Origin: Lunularia cruciata
Taxonomy: Eukaryota > Streptophyta > Marchantiopsida > Lunulariales > Lunulariaceae
Direction of reading: 5' to 3'
Assembly (NCBI GenBank): GCA_948567375.1
Contig: OX419759.1
Span: forward strand, 1,217,303-1,281,302
Length of the DNA stretch: 64,000 nt
Under the pieces are notes generated by a model. The model was not told where the DNA came from. It did no database searches and worked only from the letters and a program-made list of their open reading frames with translations. Shown here piece by piece: positions 1 through 10,921 of the stretch. Every line of letters begins with the position of its first letter. The stretch's first letter is position 1. Position numbers and translations under genes: made by a program.

Positions 1-1985
1 TCGAGCCATAACATTTCCTTTATACCCGATAACATCTATCTCCAATTGACTGAGTGGAGCGAGTCGAGTCAAATTTCCCTGTTCAACCCATCTGAAGAGA
101 AAACTCATAATTCGAAAGTAAGTGCATACACGGAACTACATGCTCGAACAAGAATTATGAGTCCATTCACGAGAGAACACCAAGCTCTTCTTCGATTGCG
201 CAGGACCTGGTCTGGTGTTTCATTCACCTCATTCTCTTATAGAATCTCGCCCGCATTCCAGGAAAGGGTACCGATTGTGCATTGGCATGGCAGTCTCAGA
301 CACGATCTCTGATGTCCGCAGAAGCCGGACATGGAGAGACATTAGTGACTTCTGGTTGATTAGTGCTAATCATCTGCGTGGTGGCAATTTGGGTAATACG
401 GTGGATGATCAAATTAGTCACACATGTCCAACCACATAAACATGCTTGGTCTGCAGTGCAATTGTGGGACCTATGTGGCTAAAACAATTGAATAGAAAAG
501 TAGTATTGTCTTGAGATATTATAATTCAATATTTAATACAGAAAATAAATTAGGAAAAAATTATTACTTAAAATTTAATTTCTATGAATTTGAGGATTTG
601 AATATCTCAACTATAATATCTGAATAGAACGTTAAATTTAGAATTGATAAGATTAATGTTTGAAATTAATAAACAGTTTGGGCTACATGGCGAATTTGTC
701 ATTAAAATTTTACATCAAAACTAGTGATTAGTAAAAACATTATGATGCTGTTACTTTTGGATGCATGTGAAAGTAAACTCATGGCATGTACCACCTTTCA
801 ATGTCAGGACAATTATATTATTCGCCTTCGAATGAAATGTATTCATTTACTAAACTAGATATTTCTTCTTATTTATGCATCATGCGTTCCATACTTTAAT
901 ACGTCTCTATCTTTCCTATGAATAGAAAATATTGTTGTTGGCCATATTAGTTTTATAGATAGTCGTCTCACTCGTGATGGTAAAGATTGTAAGTGTAATA
1001 TATACTATTCATTCTGTTTACATTGTCCTCTACACCATCACCATAACTTTCAAATTATCTTGACTGCAGTATACACTACACAAAGCATTTGAGGGCAGTA
1101 CTGAACTTTGTTTTGTTTTGTCTTTGCAATTCATAAAATGATTCGCTAGTTACGGGACTAATGTCATGAACCTTAGACCTTGGTGTAATATACTGCAAGA
1201 ATTAATCATATCCTCTTCTAAGCATATTAAGTAGAATATTCATGGATAATTTTAGTATAAATATTTAATATTAAAAATTATATTTTTGTAAGTAAATAAT
1301 TTCATTGTTTTATCTTTTCATTAAGATATACTTCTAGTCATTTATCTTTTTCTTATAAATATTTGATTCTTTGCTCTTGTTCATAGGTGTTGGTTAACGG
1401 CTGGTCATGTCTTCATTTTAAGTATTAAATACTAAAAGATTTTAAGTACTCAAAGTGGGAGATCTTGCTATAATATTAATCTCTTTGGTCTTCACTCTCC
1501 TTCGTTCTTCTTGGAAAGAAAAATATATAGAGTAAGTCTTTTACGTTCTATGACGACCGAAATTAGATATTTTACCTAACCATAGTTTTAATAGATATTT
1601 AATATTTTAACCACATTTTATCTAAAATATTTCAATAAATTTAAGAGATATTTGCGCGTTCTTCTCTTTTATCTTCTTCAGACATAGGGACAAGATACAC
1701 TAGCATGTTCTAACGAGTTAGCCTACATTGTAAGTGTGGGCTAACTGGGTACACACTTACAATGATAGGATATTGGTAGATGAGAGCAGAAGCAGTTCCT
1801 TGGAACGGGTGATCCAGAATTTATTAAATGCATATGAAAGGTAATCAATATATGCTCAATACGAGAAGAATGATAAATTGCTAAAGTGGAACGAAGTGAC
1901 AGTAACTTGAAGCAAAGGCATAATAACAATATATCGAGAAAAAGAAGAAGTAAGCAATGTGTATTCGATAATAACTATGTAACAG
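1..1985. other. AT-rich intergenic DNA, no gene recognised
   Basis: The stretch is AT-rich and contains only short random open frames on both strands. None of these has recognisable motifs or plausible splice structure. I see no RNA gene, LTR or transposase remnant here. Confidence 0.6.
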
Positions 1986-2113
1986 AAGTCGAGAAATACA
2001 ATACATTCGACAAGTGGCTATCTATAAGCAACGCGTGAACGAAGAACAAAAGTCGAGAAATATAGTACATTTGATGGCAATTGGCCATCTATAACCAACG
2101 GATGAACGAAGAA
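1986..2113. repeat. Two-copy 64-bp direct repeat
   Basis: A segment beginning AAGTCGAGAAATA at 1986 recurs at 2050. Both copies contain the same order of blocks: a TACATT core, a CTATCTATAA or CCATCTATAA block, and an ending GAACGAAGAA. The copies are diverged but collinear. This is non-coding sequence with no known function. Confidence 0.65.
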
Positions 2114-2871
2114 AGTAAGCTACCGTCTCGAGATCTAAAGTCAAGTATGACCCATGAAGCAGGTAAAGAGCGAGTGAAAACTAATAGGGGAGTGAATCAG
2201 TTGAGGACGGGAGGAGTAGAGCAATGCATGTGCGTGCAGAGGATGATGTTTTTTCTGAGACGGATCGAAGCGTAGCAGTATAACGAAATGATAGGATGAT
2301 GATGATAGGGTATATTGAAACATAAAACACAAATAGATTCAGGTAAATTTTTTTAATTTTACAATTTTAAAGTTGGTTCAGTTGATGAATTAAATACTTG
2401 AAAATTAATTTCATAGAAACACAAGATAAGATAGATATTTTATTTGATATACATCTGAAATTCATTTAGCGCATTAGTGAATATGATACTCGTTGCTATT
2501 TTTGTGTGATGTGAGTATCAGAAAGGGAATTCTGAGTAGAAACTAGGAACTACAGTTTGAAGCCACTTCTCGATAGCACCACTTGCGTTAAATTATGATT
2601 AACCAAGTACAGAAATGTAGCGGCACTTATAACCCAAAGTAAGAAACTACAATCAGTGCGAATATGAGGTCCAGTAAGAAATCCAAGACTGAATGAATTT
2701 GTTCCATACCGCACCGCACCTTTTAAAATCCTTTGGATTAAAGTGGCACCCGGATACCGAAACGTAACATGAGGAGCTGTAGGATAGCATACGCAGCGCC
2801 TAAACCTGCCCCGATAGAATGAATGCCAAAACGAACATCGCCTTCGGAAAAGTAAAATGAACATCATGGTA

Positions 2872-3905
2872 TGAGTTCACAAGAAAAAATGTTCATAAAA
2901 GTATATTCACAATGTCATCATATTTCTCAGTGAATTTCAGCTATTTACATCTCTAGGAACTATACCAGTTTGGAGTGAAACTCTTTGCAGCACACATTGA
3001 ATGCTAGAGAATTTATTGTAATTCCCTATCATAGTATCTCCTATATTAATTCAGGATGCACTAGAACAAACTCTCCTTTGAATTGTGTTTGGATATATGC
3101 TGTACTAAGAAAACTAGTAGGACTCGTGTATGAGTTCACAAGAAAAGGTGTTCATAAAAGTGTATTCACAATGTCATCATATTTATCAGTTAATTTCAGC
3201 TTATTGACATCTCTAGGAACTATACCAGTTTGGAGTGAAACTCTTTGCAGCACACATTGAATGCTAGAGAATTTAGTGTTATATCCCTATCATAGTATCT
3301 CCTATATCAATTCAGGATGCACTAGGACAAACTCTCCTTTGAATTGTGTTTGGATATATGCTGTACTAAGAAAACTAGTAGGACTCGTGTATGAGTTCAC
3401 AAGAAAAGGTGTTCATAAAAGTGTATTCACAATGTCATCATATTTATCAGTTAATTTCAGCTTATTGACATCTCTAGGAACTATACCAGTTTGGAGTGAA
3501 ACTCTTTGCAGCACACATTGAATGCTAGAGAATTTATTGTAATTCCCTATCATAGTATCTCCTATATTAATTCAGGATGCACTAGAACAAACTCTCCTTT
3601 GAATTGTGTTTGGATATATGCTGTACTAAGAAAACTAGTAGGACTCGTGTATGAGTTCACAAGAAAAGGTGTTCATAAAAGTGTATTCACAATGTCATCA
3701 TATTTATCAGTTAATTTCAGCTTATTGACATCTCTAGGAACTATACCAGTTTGGAGTGAAACTCTTTGCAGCACACATTGAATGCTAGAGAATTTAGTGT
3801 TATATCCCTATCATAGTATCTTCTATATTAATTCAGGATACACTAGAACAGACTCTCCTTTGAATTGTGTTTGGATATATGCTGTACTAAGGAAACTAGT
3901 AGGAC
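2872..3905. repeat. 260-bp tandem repeat, about four copies
   Basis: The landmark CTCTTTGCAGCACACATTGA occurs at 2981, 3241, 3502 and 3762, giving a period of 260-261 bp. A diverged partial unit starts near 2872 (TGAGTTCACAAGAAAA) and the array fades after about 3905. Units starting near 3004 and 3525 share one set of variants (TTTATTGTAATTCCC). Units starting near 3264 and 3784 share another (TTTAGTGTTATATCCC). The array is therefore a two-unit (about 521 bp) higher-order repeat. Each unit holds an 86-91 codon open frame, but I regard this as incidental because the period is not a stable multiple of three and no motif is present. Confidence 0.9.
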
Positions 3906-4754
3906 CCGTGTCCTACGGACGTAGACACGCAGCGTATAACTCATTGTTTTAAGGAAGATTGTTTTCTTTAGCTTTTACTATTCTTTCATGTACCCTTGGT
4001 AAATGCATAAACAAATCTTAAGTCTATAGAGTCTTACTTCCAGTACTGCGAAATCCCCTCTAAACTTTCTCAACATTTTCCTTGTACACTCCATGTTTTA
4101 ATAAACTGCTTTGAGAGCTTCGTCCATTGAGAACTTTGTATGGTCGTATGGAGCCTTCGTATATATACAAGGGAACGTCATTTTTGTTCATGGAAATCAT
4201 TTCAATTCATATAATGTACCATACAAAAATGAGACATAAGAGATAAAATGGAACGGCAACCTAAATAGTGTCGGTCTCCAAACTCTACCCTTCTGCGCTT
4301 GATAAATATATGAACAAATCTTAAGTCCGTAGTCTTCTTCCAGTTCTATGAAATCCCTTCTCGGCTTGCTTAACATTTTCCTTATAAGGTCGATGTTTTG
4401 GTGCTATTCCTCAGCTATGCAGATGACTCATCTCTGCTATTTGATGCAATCGCTCCATCAGTGCAGTTCATGCAAAGGAAATTTACAGCCTGAAGGTCTT
4501 AGACCGAATTTGAAGCGCATTTCAAACCAGACTAGGCAAATAAGTAAACAGCGAGACAATGTTCCGAACTATCCAGCAAACACGGGGATGTTGTATCTCA
4601 CAGAGGGACATGGAAGATGCAAATTGTGCAGAGTTTTGATGTAAGTGATGGTAGGGATTGAAAATATTATTCAGCGGAGCTTAAGGTTCAAGTCATTGTC
4701 ATATGAACTCGCATTACAAAAATTAACGCACTGATGCATCTAGATGATCTGTAT
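3906..4754. other. Intergenic, nothing recognised
   Basis: One open frame of about 98 codons on the plus strand (4348-4644) has no recognisable domain or splice context. No RNA gene or mobile element signature is seen. Confidence 0.5.
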
Positions 4755-4817
4755 AGATGATCTCTGTCTACAGAGATCTCAGGTATGTGCTTGAGACATC
4801 TATAACAGAGATCATCT
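4755..4817. repeat. Nested inverted repeat (hairpin-forming)
   Basis: AGATGATCTCTGT at 4755-4767 is exactly reverse-complementary to ACAGAGATCATCT at 4805-4817, allowing a 13-bp stem. Inside the left arm, GATCTCTGT (4759-4767) can also pair with ACAGAGATC (4770-4778) across a 2-nt loop. Two mutually exclusive hairpins are therefore possible. A small MITE remnant or a cruciform-prone site are the options; transcription is unknown. Confidence 0.7.
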
Positions 4818-5006
4818 AGTGAAATAAAGATTCGCGTAGCAGAGATGATCCATAAGGTCCTCAAGAAGGCATTTCATCTGCTCGTCAACTACGTTGTAAG
4901 GTTCAAAGTAAAAAGTCATAGAATTCACCAAGGATTCACAAAGGACTCAAAGGTAAAGGACTGAATCCTGCGGCAGCGGTTGAGGAGAACCGGTAAAAGC
5001 ACATAC

Positions 5007-6143
5007 CTGCAGGAACTCTTGTATCAGTGCGGGCAGAAACCTCACTTCCAACTCTTGCTGAGGATCATGCGCACCGGTACCAGCTCTCCTCGCTAGCTTT
5101 GCTTCCTTCCTCAATAAGTTCTTCCACGCAACTAAAACTTGTGGGTGCGAGAAAAATTGCATCTGAGAATTATGTCACAGACGCAGAATCAACATCTGCA
5201 GCTGTCTAAATAGTAAACGAGCTTACCATCAATTTGGGAAACATAAGTCGCACAATGCAACGATCTTACTTAGGAAAGGGCTACTCACAAAGGGAACGAT
5301 GGCCTACTAAGTTTTGATTAAAATACCTGGTCTTTGAAGGTAAAAACTCTTTGGCAAAACGCCGGAAAAACATCCTCCCTGTCATGAAAGAATCTCCAAG
5401 CTGGGACGTTCTCCCGAAACTGCTCCACGCCCCATTAACATCCAGGACGTATTAGCAAAATTGAGGCTAATTTTGAGACATAATCTTCCCTTTCTTTGAG
5501 AGCTATGATGAGATATATATGAGAACTAACGCCTGTCTCATGGCCCCGGGTTACGTTGAAATCAATCCTGTGATAAGCAGTGTGAAAATCGTGACCACTC
5601 AGTGACTGTGAGATTGCATTCAGCTGAGTTCCACGAATGATTTGCTCCACTTTGAGGAGACAAAATATTTCTCAACCAAACCAGGAGACACTGTTGGAAA
5701 CTCACCTTCTCGTTGACCATCAGAATTGTAGACATAATATTCTCGAATGAAGCTGTAACCGGGTCGAAATAAATAATTTTCAATAGTGTCACAAATGGTT
5801 TTCTAGATATTGGCTAAAAACTCCAGGACCATAACTCGTTGTAGCTAAACTGTCTTGTTCCCACACTGGTAAGAGTAAGTTCCGTCCTGTCCTGTATATG
5901 TCAACCAACAGCTCCGCATTGAACAGCAGCTTCGACTTGTCACCTTTGGTAACCGAACAGTTCGCCTCTGCAATTTTCGCGATTTTATCACGCTAAAGCT
6001 TAATTGCCTTGCCAGGTATCGGTCCAAGCTTCTGCTCTACAGATTTTTCTAAAGTCTCCGGCAAAGAAACCTCCGGTGGGGTCGCATACTCGGCAACTTT
6101 GGCCTTCTCGACATGCGTAATGGTTCGACGGAACCGCCGCCAT
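5007..6143 (-). pseudogene. Unrecognised spliced gene, apparently decayed
   Basis: Several minus-strand segments read as conserved-looking protein but do not join cleanly. The segment 6143-5850 could start at ATG 6143, yet the good frame (containing HVEKAKVAEYATPPEVSLPE) needs a one-base shift after the first few codons. It then meets an in-frame TAG near 5994 and ends at LLLPVWEQD, where the donor GACAG/TTTAG lacks one G. The segment 5802-5706 (FDPVTASFENIMSTI) ends at a good donor. The next segment, about 5652-5559 (VEQIIRGTQLNAISQ), again lacks one base at its acceptor. The segment 5162-5007 (HPQVLVAWKNLLRKEAKLAR) has correct AG and GT borders. The composition suggests a soluble helical protein. 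I do not recognise the family. Either it is a pseudogene or the sequence has single-base errors. Its upstream side is occupied by the LINE. Confidence 0.45.
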
Positions 6144-6624
6144 TTCGACTTCCCTCTCCTTCAATCTCCCACGATCTACCAAAGTCCAAACCAGCATATA
6201 CACCCTGTCTTCGAAACTCCAGCTGAGCAACAAACAACGGAAGCAGCTTCCTTCCTACTCCGATCTGTCGCACCGGAATAAATCGTCAAATCGCGCCACA
6301 TCTCCCACAGCAATTAGCGTCCGAAAGGCTCGAGCCTAGACTATATTAAACTACACTATATTGACCTCACCCGACAACACTCGAGCAGCGAACTCTCTCT
6401 TTCAAGGTGTCAAAATTGCTCGATGATCTGCACTGCCGCAGCCACGTCAAGGCCTCACCAAACCCGCCCGTATACATTCTCTAGGGCTGAGCTCTATTCT
6501 CGTTGCCCGATTTTCCACTAATCTTTATACAATGAACAATGAAATATAAAGCCTGAAAGACCCAAAGAGTAAAAAGGCAAGAAACACAATACAAAACACA
6601 TGAAATGTGAGCCTAGGCAAGGGC

Positions 6625-9600
6625 CTAGGGCATCTGACCAATCTGTAACAAATTGGTCCGATGTAAACTAACTTCTGTCATGTACTTCCCTAACACTAAA
6701 GCTTCAACCTGTAAGAGAGTAGAGAAATCACGACAAATAATCTGATGTCTAACTCTGATCAGCATGTAACTAGGGCAATCAATAAACACATGATGCTCAT
6801 CCTCAACTTTGCTCATAATACACAATTTGCAAAGTCGCATGGAGTGCTCTATCTGCTGCCAACGTCCTTGTTCTACTTCTAGTCTATGAGAACTAGTTCT
6901 ATATTGAGCAATAACATGTCTAAGTGAAGTAGAAATCCTAGCCAAGAGATAATCTTGCTCACAATACACCAACATAGGATTTACAAATTGCTGATAGAAC
7001 ACCATCTTGGTACCGGGTTGCTGCCATAGGCGAAGTAAGAACTGCTCCTTGATCACTTCTCGTAGTGCAATAGGCTCCAATCTCCAATGTCGCTCAGAAA
7101 CATTCCATCTAGTGGCCCATGCAATCAGATTTGTATACCAACCGACAGATAGAGTGGCACAAAAAGCTTGGTAGGGAAGTCTCTCATGGTCCATGGACCT
7201 CACCTTAGTGGCATATGTGATAGCTAAAAACAAAGCTTCAGCCTCAAGAGGCAAAAGCCCTGTTTCAGCAAGCAGCAATACATAAGGAGTTTGAGTCCTC
7301 ACCCCAAGTTCATCACACAAAAACAATTTCTGAACTTTCTCCACCTTTTGCCACCATGTCTTCTTAGTACCTGGACCCCAAATCTGAGCACCATAGAGAA
7401 CCACCGGCTGCACAAGAGATCTGAACAGCACCTTCTTCAACTCCCATGTGGTAAGGTGAGCAAGTCTAGAGCGATTCATGAGTGAATACAAAGCTCTAAA
7501 GCCTGCATTGATTCTCATCTTCACACAAGTAGACCAACTATAGTCATGAGAAAACTCAAGGCCCAAGTACTTGTAAGAAGAAACTTGCTCCAATTGCTGT
7601 CCGTCAAAAAAGAAAGGTGTGACACCTTTAGAACCCACCACAATCACCTTGGACTTGTCAAGGTTCACTTCCATCTTTGTTTCATTGCAAAACAAGAGAA
7701 GAGAATCCAATAGCTTTTGTAAACTCTGTGGGTTGGTGGAGAGAAGCACTACATCATCTGCATAAAGGAGTGCATGTATCATCAGAGAGCCAATCTGTAC
7801 ACCTGTAGCTCCAGCTTCCATGAGTAGACTCTCCAGATCATCGATGAAGATTCCAAATAGAGTGGGAGATAGAGAGCAGCCTTGAATCACACCCATTGTG
7901 CTAAGGACATCTTGAGAGCTCAAAGATGAAAGTTTCACAATCACTTTCTCATAGAGTCTAGAGATAGCACCAATCAGATCAGCTGAAACACCAACTAGAG
8001 TGAGTCTCTCACTTAGACATTTCCTAAGCACCTTATCAAAGGCCTTCCTGAAATCAATAAAGGCAACATAGAGAGCTCTCCCAGCACCCTTGGATTTCTA
8101 CCACAAAACATGGAGTACCAATAAGTGATCCAAGGTGCTAAAGCCCGATCTGAAACCCGCTTGGCACTTAGCTCGAACATTGTACTTTTCAACCCAAGTG
8201 CTCAACCTAGACTCCAAAATTCGACCATACAACTTGGCAAAGACACTACCAACAAGTATGGTATGGTAATTGGTGACAACATCTCTCTGGCCAGACTTGT
8301 GAATAGGAACTACCTTCTTGAAGCACCATCTATCCGGAAAGCCACACTTGATTGCCTCATTCAAATGAGAAGTGAGTACTGAAATCAGATGGCTACCGCC
8401 CCACTTCAGAAGTTCAACACATAGTCCATCAAGGTCTTCAGCCTTACCATTGGCCAACTTCTTCAATTGGTACTTGACATCAGCTTCAGAGATGGTGAGA
8501 GCAGATCCAAGGCAAGGTGCCATGCTTGGAGCATCAGGGAAAAAGTACAGATCTTTCACATAGTCACAAAGCTTGTTTAGGTCCAGCGATGGAGATGGAG
8601 ATCTGATGGTTACCTTCTTCCAAAAAGCCTTAGGATTGCTCCTCAGTTCAGTGCTCAACTCAACCCCCTTGAGTCTCAAAAATGCTCGCTTTTTGCACTT
8701 CACCAACTTTCTGTATGAAACAAAGGCCTGATTTTGTGCAATCTGATCAAGAGACCTATCCATAGCTTTGATCCTTGCCATTTTGCAATCAGCATCATAC
8801 CACCTATTGCAAGGGAGACCAAGTCTCTTCCTGTGGGAGCCTCTTGGAAAGAAAGTAGTTGATATAGATTGAAGAAGCTCAACCAACTGATCACTACGTT
8901 GTTGAAAATCAGAACTCCACTCCATAGAACTCAATTTCTCTTGGATAGCTTGTTGGTACAAGTCTCTCTTGTGAAAGTCTAGATGAAGTTTTCCTCTAAA
9001 GGCATGGTCAATAGGTAATGTGGTTCTATTGAGGCAAGGAAGAAGGATTGCACAAGATAGAGGTGCATGGTCTGATTCTGGTTGAGGATCTAAAACAATA
9101 AAATCTGAGACAAAGTGGATATCATTAGCTGAAGTGAGCATATAATCTATGGTGCTTGATCCACCAGAGGCAAAGCATGTGCTTTTACAAGTTTCTGGAA
9201 ATTGAGAAAGGCCATTCAAGATCTTCAAGCTACAATTGGTACCAAAGCTCAAAAAGTGCTCACTCATGGGGTTGGACATAAGATCTTTGGAAGAGCGGGA
9301 CCAAGCACTAGAATGATCTATCAAACTATGGAGAGGATCATTCTCAAGGTCACTCAAGTCAGGGATCTGAGAGGCTTGGATCCTAGCATTGAAATCACCA
9401 AGAACAAGTACTGCACCTTTACTTTGAAACTCTAACACATCCTTTGTCAAGGAATGGAAAGGCTGCATGGTGTTGAGAACTCCACTTGAATAGATTGGTG
9501 ATGTCAATGGGGCAAAGTAGCAAACAGCAATGAAGCAAGGTGTGGCAACTCCTCCAATCCTCAACCATTGGTATTGTCCATTTGAATCTTGACCTATCAA

Positions 9601-9858
9601 AGAGACTGATTTCTCAAAGCCAACTCTGACGTAAGTAGCAATACCTCCAAAGCCCCTTCCTTTGTGTTGCCTCCGCTTGTTCCAAGTTGACCCAATAAGA
9701 GTGAAACCTTCAATGTCTTGAATGGTGTTTCCTTCATGTTCCCATGTCTCCACAAGATTGATCAGATCAGCATCATCCCACAAAGGCTTAGCGCTGGAGT
9801 ACTTGGTTTGTGTGAGCCCATGTACATTCCAAAACAACACTCTAAGGGTCTGGAATTG
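6625..9858 (-). CDS. LINE ORF2: endonuclease-reverse transcriptase (one internal TAG)
   Basis: This ORF encodes the enzyme that nicks target DNA and reverse-transcribes the element RNA. The endonuclease (first about 240 residues) shows VLFWNVHGLTQ, VETWEHEG, LVLGDFNARI and SDHAPLSC, the usual EEP motifs with catalytic Asn, Glu, Asp and His. The reverse transcriptase follows, with KVVPIHKSGQ, a NYRTI-like motif, AFIDFRKAFDK, GVIQGCSLSPTLF and the catalytic LLYADDVVLL. A thumb segment is followed by a C-terminal CKLCIMSKVEDEHHVFIDC, resembling the cysteine/histidine knuckle of plant LINEs. The frame opens directly after the ORF1 stop; no obvious ATG precedes the endonuclease. A single TAG at 8100-8098, between LHVLW and KSKGAGRALYVAF, interrupts the polymerase. 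It is probably a C-to-T change of CAG. Without it the ORF is about 1,070 codons, normal for an L1-type ORF2. Confidence 0.88.
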
Positions 9859-10401
9859 CTATGCAACAGCTGACAATTTCTTTTGAGTAATCACAGCTCT
9901 ATTATCTCTCAAGAATGCAACAAAGCCTGCTTGTTGAGCCTCCTTCACTTTTGCTAATTCTCCCTTCTTTGCTTGCCATTGGAGAGATGTGAGATCAGGA
10001 TCTAACCAGATGCGCCGCCCCTTCAATACAGCCTTGTTTGCCATCACTAAATTCCTTTGAGTTTCTGAGCCAAACCTCACCAAAATGCTTCTTGGTTGTG
10101 CACCTTGCTGTCCCAATCTATATGCTTGCACAATTTGAGGATCATGGACTCTCAGAGAATCAGCAATAAATTCACACACTATGGCCTTGGTATCTTCCTT
10201 CTCAATCTCAGGCAAACCTGAAATTCTCAAGTTTTTCATTTTCACCAGTTGGTTCTCCTTTTCAACCTCATGCTCTTGCAAGTAAGAGATTTGAGCCACC
10301 TTAGTAGCTTCAGCATAAGACTTCATCTTCACTTCTAATGTGTCCACAATCTGTTGGAGCTCTCCACTTTGTGTAGCAATGTCGTTGGCTTGTACTCCCA
10401 A
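9859..10401 (-). CDS. LINE ORF1: coiled-coil RNA-binding protein
   Basis: The protein has a heptad-like N-terminal part (QQIVDTLEVKMKSYAEATK), then an RRM-like core resembling L1 ORF1p (MKNLRISGLPEIEKEDTKA, QAYRLGQQGAQPRSILVRF), and a basic C-terminal domain (KAVLKGRRIWLDPDLTSLQW). It would coat element RNA as a ribonucleoprotein. The frame is open upstream to a TAA near 10444, with no ATG upstream of the coiled coil, so either the start is non-canonical or the 5' part is damaged. It ends at TAG 9861-9859, and ORF2 continues in the same frame immediately after. Confidence 0.75.
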   Translation of the reverse strand: MGVQANDIATQSGELQQIVDTLEVKMKSYAEATKVAQISYLQEHEVEKENQLVKMKNLRISGLPEIEKEDTKAIVCEFIADSLRVHDPQIVQAYRLGQQGAQPRSILVRFGSETQRNLVMANKAVLKGRRIWLDPDLTSLQWQAKKGELAKVKEAQQAGFVAFLRDNRAVITQKKLSAVA

Positions 10402-10440
10402 AGATGCAACAGATTCTGATGCCGCAATATAGCAAAGTGC

Positions 10441-10873
10441 TTAGCCCTGCCCGTAACACTTGAATCCGGCAAACGCCCGTCCGTCTGCTGTGCCGTAGCA
10501 ACTGAATCCGACCGCCGCTAAGGATCGCCAGAGCCGGATTCGTAATCTATCATAGTAGAGGAGGTAGGAGAGATCGCCAAGGACCCACATTCCTGGGACT
10601 ATATCGAAGACCGTCGCGCGACGGACGGATCGTCGCTAATGCCACCTGAGGTCTACCGGTAAATGATTGCATAGCGAACACGAGTGAGAGTTGCATTGCC
10701 GAATGGTCGACTTCTAAATGTTCAGTCGATGAAGCGATGAAGCGATTTACCTCAGCGAGATCCATTCGGGCAGACTCAAGTCTCCCAGGCGACGAGATCG
10801 TGGTCGGATTTGTCACTTTTTGAGACGCCGAAGACCGAGATTGGCAGATGACCGACTGAGAGATGGTGTGGTA
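10441..10873. other. Region between LINE and PIG-T start (promoter side of PIG-T)
   Basis: This is GC-richer sequence than the surroundings. It should contain the PIG-T promoter and 5' UTR and possibly the LINE 5' UTR. A minus-strand open frame at 10816-10550 begins with GTG, not ATG. I see no clear TATA box. Confidence 0.35.
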
Positions 10874-10921
10874 ATGAAAGGAAGTACGAGTGGCAGCGGA
10901 GGAGGTCTGGAATCTGCAAGA

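Larger units (their letters stand above)
6540..10440 (-). mobile_element. LINE (non-LTR retrotransposon), L1-like
   Basis: The minus strand carries, in order, an ORF1 with coiled-coil and RNA-binding character, then an apurinic endonuclease domain, reverse transcriptase and a C-terminal cysteine/histidine region. Both ORFs lie in one reading frame from about 10440 to 6625, broken only by two TAG codons (9861-9859 and 8100-8098). There are no LTRs. I could not define the 5' end, the 3' tail or a target-site duplication: no long poly-A (poly-T on the plus strand) is visible near 6540. The element sits between a decayed minus-strand gene (5.0-6.1 kb) and PIG-T. The near-intact frame suggests a fairly recent insertion. 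Confidence 0.85.

Noticed and set aside
2985-3781. Three nearly identical 86-91 codon open frames in the 260-bp repeat
   Set aside because: They are by-products of the tandem repeat. The unit length is not a fixed multiple of three, no motif is present and no promoter or splice context supports translation.
10550-10816. Minus-strand 88-codon frame divergent from PIG-T
   Set aside because: It begins with GTG, has no downstream exon that joins, and lies in the likely PIG-T promoter or LINE 5' region.
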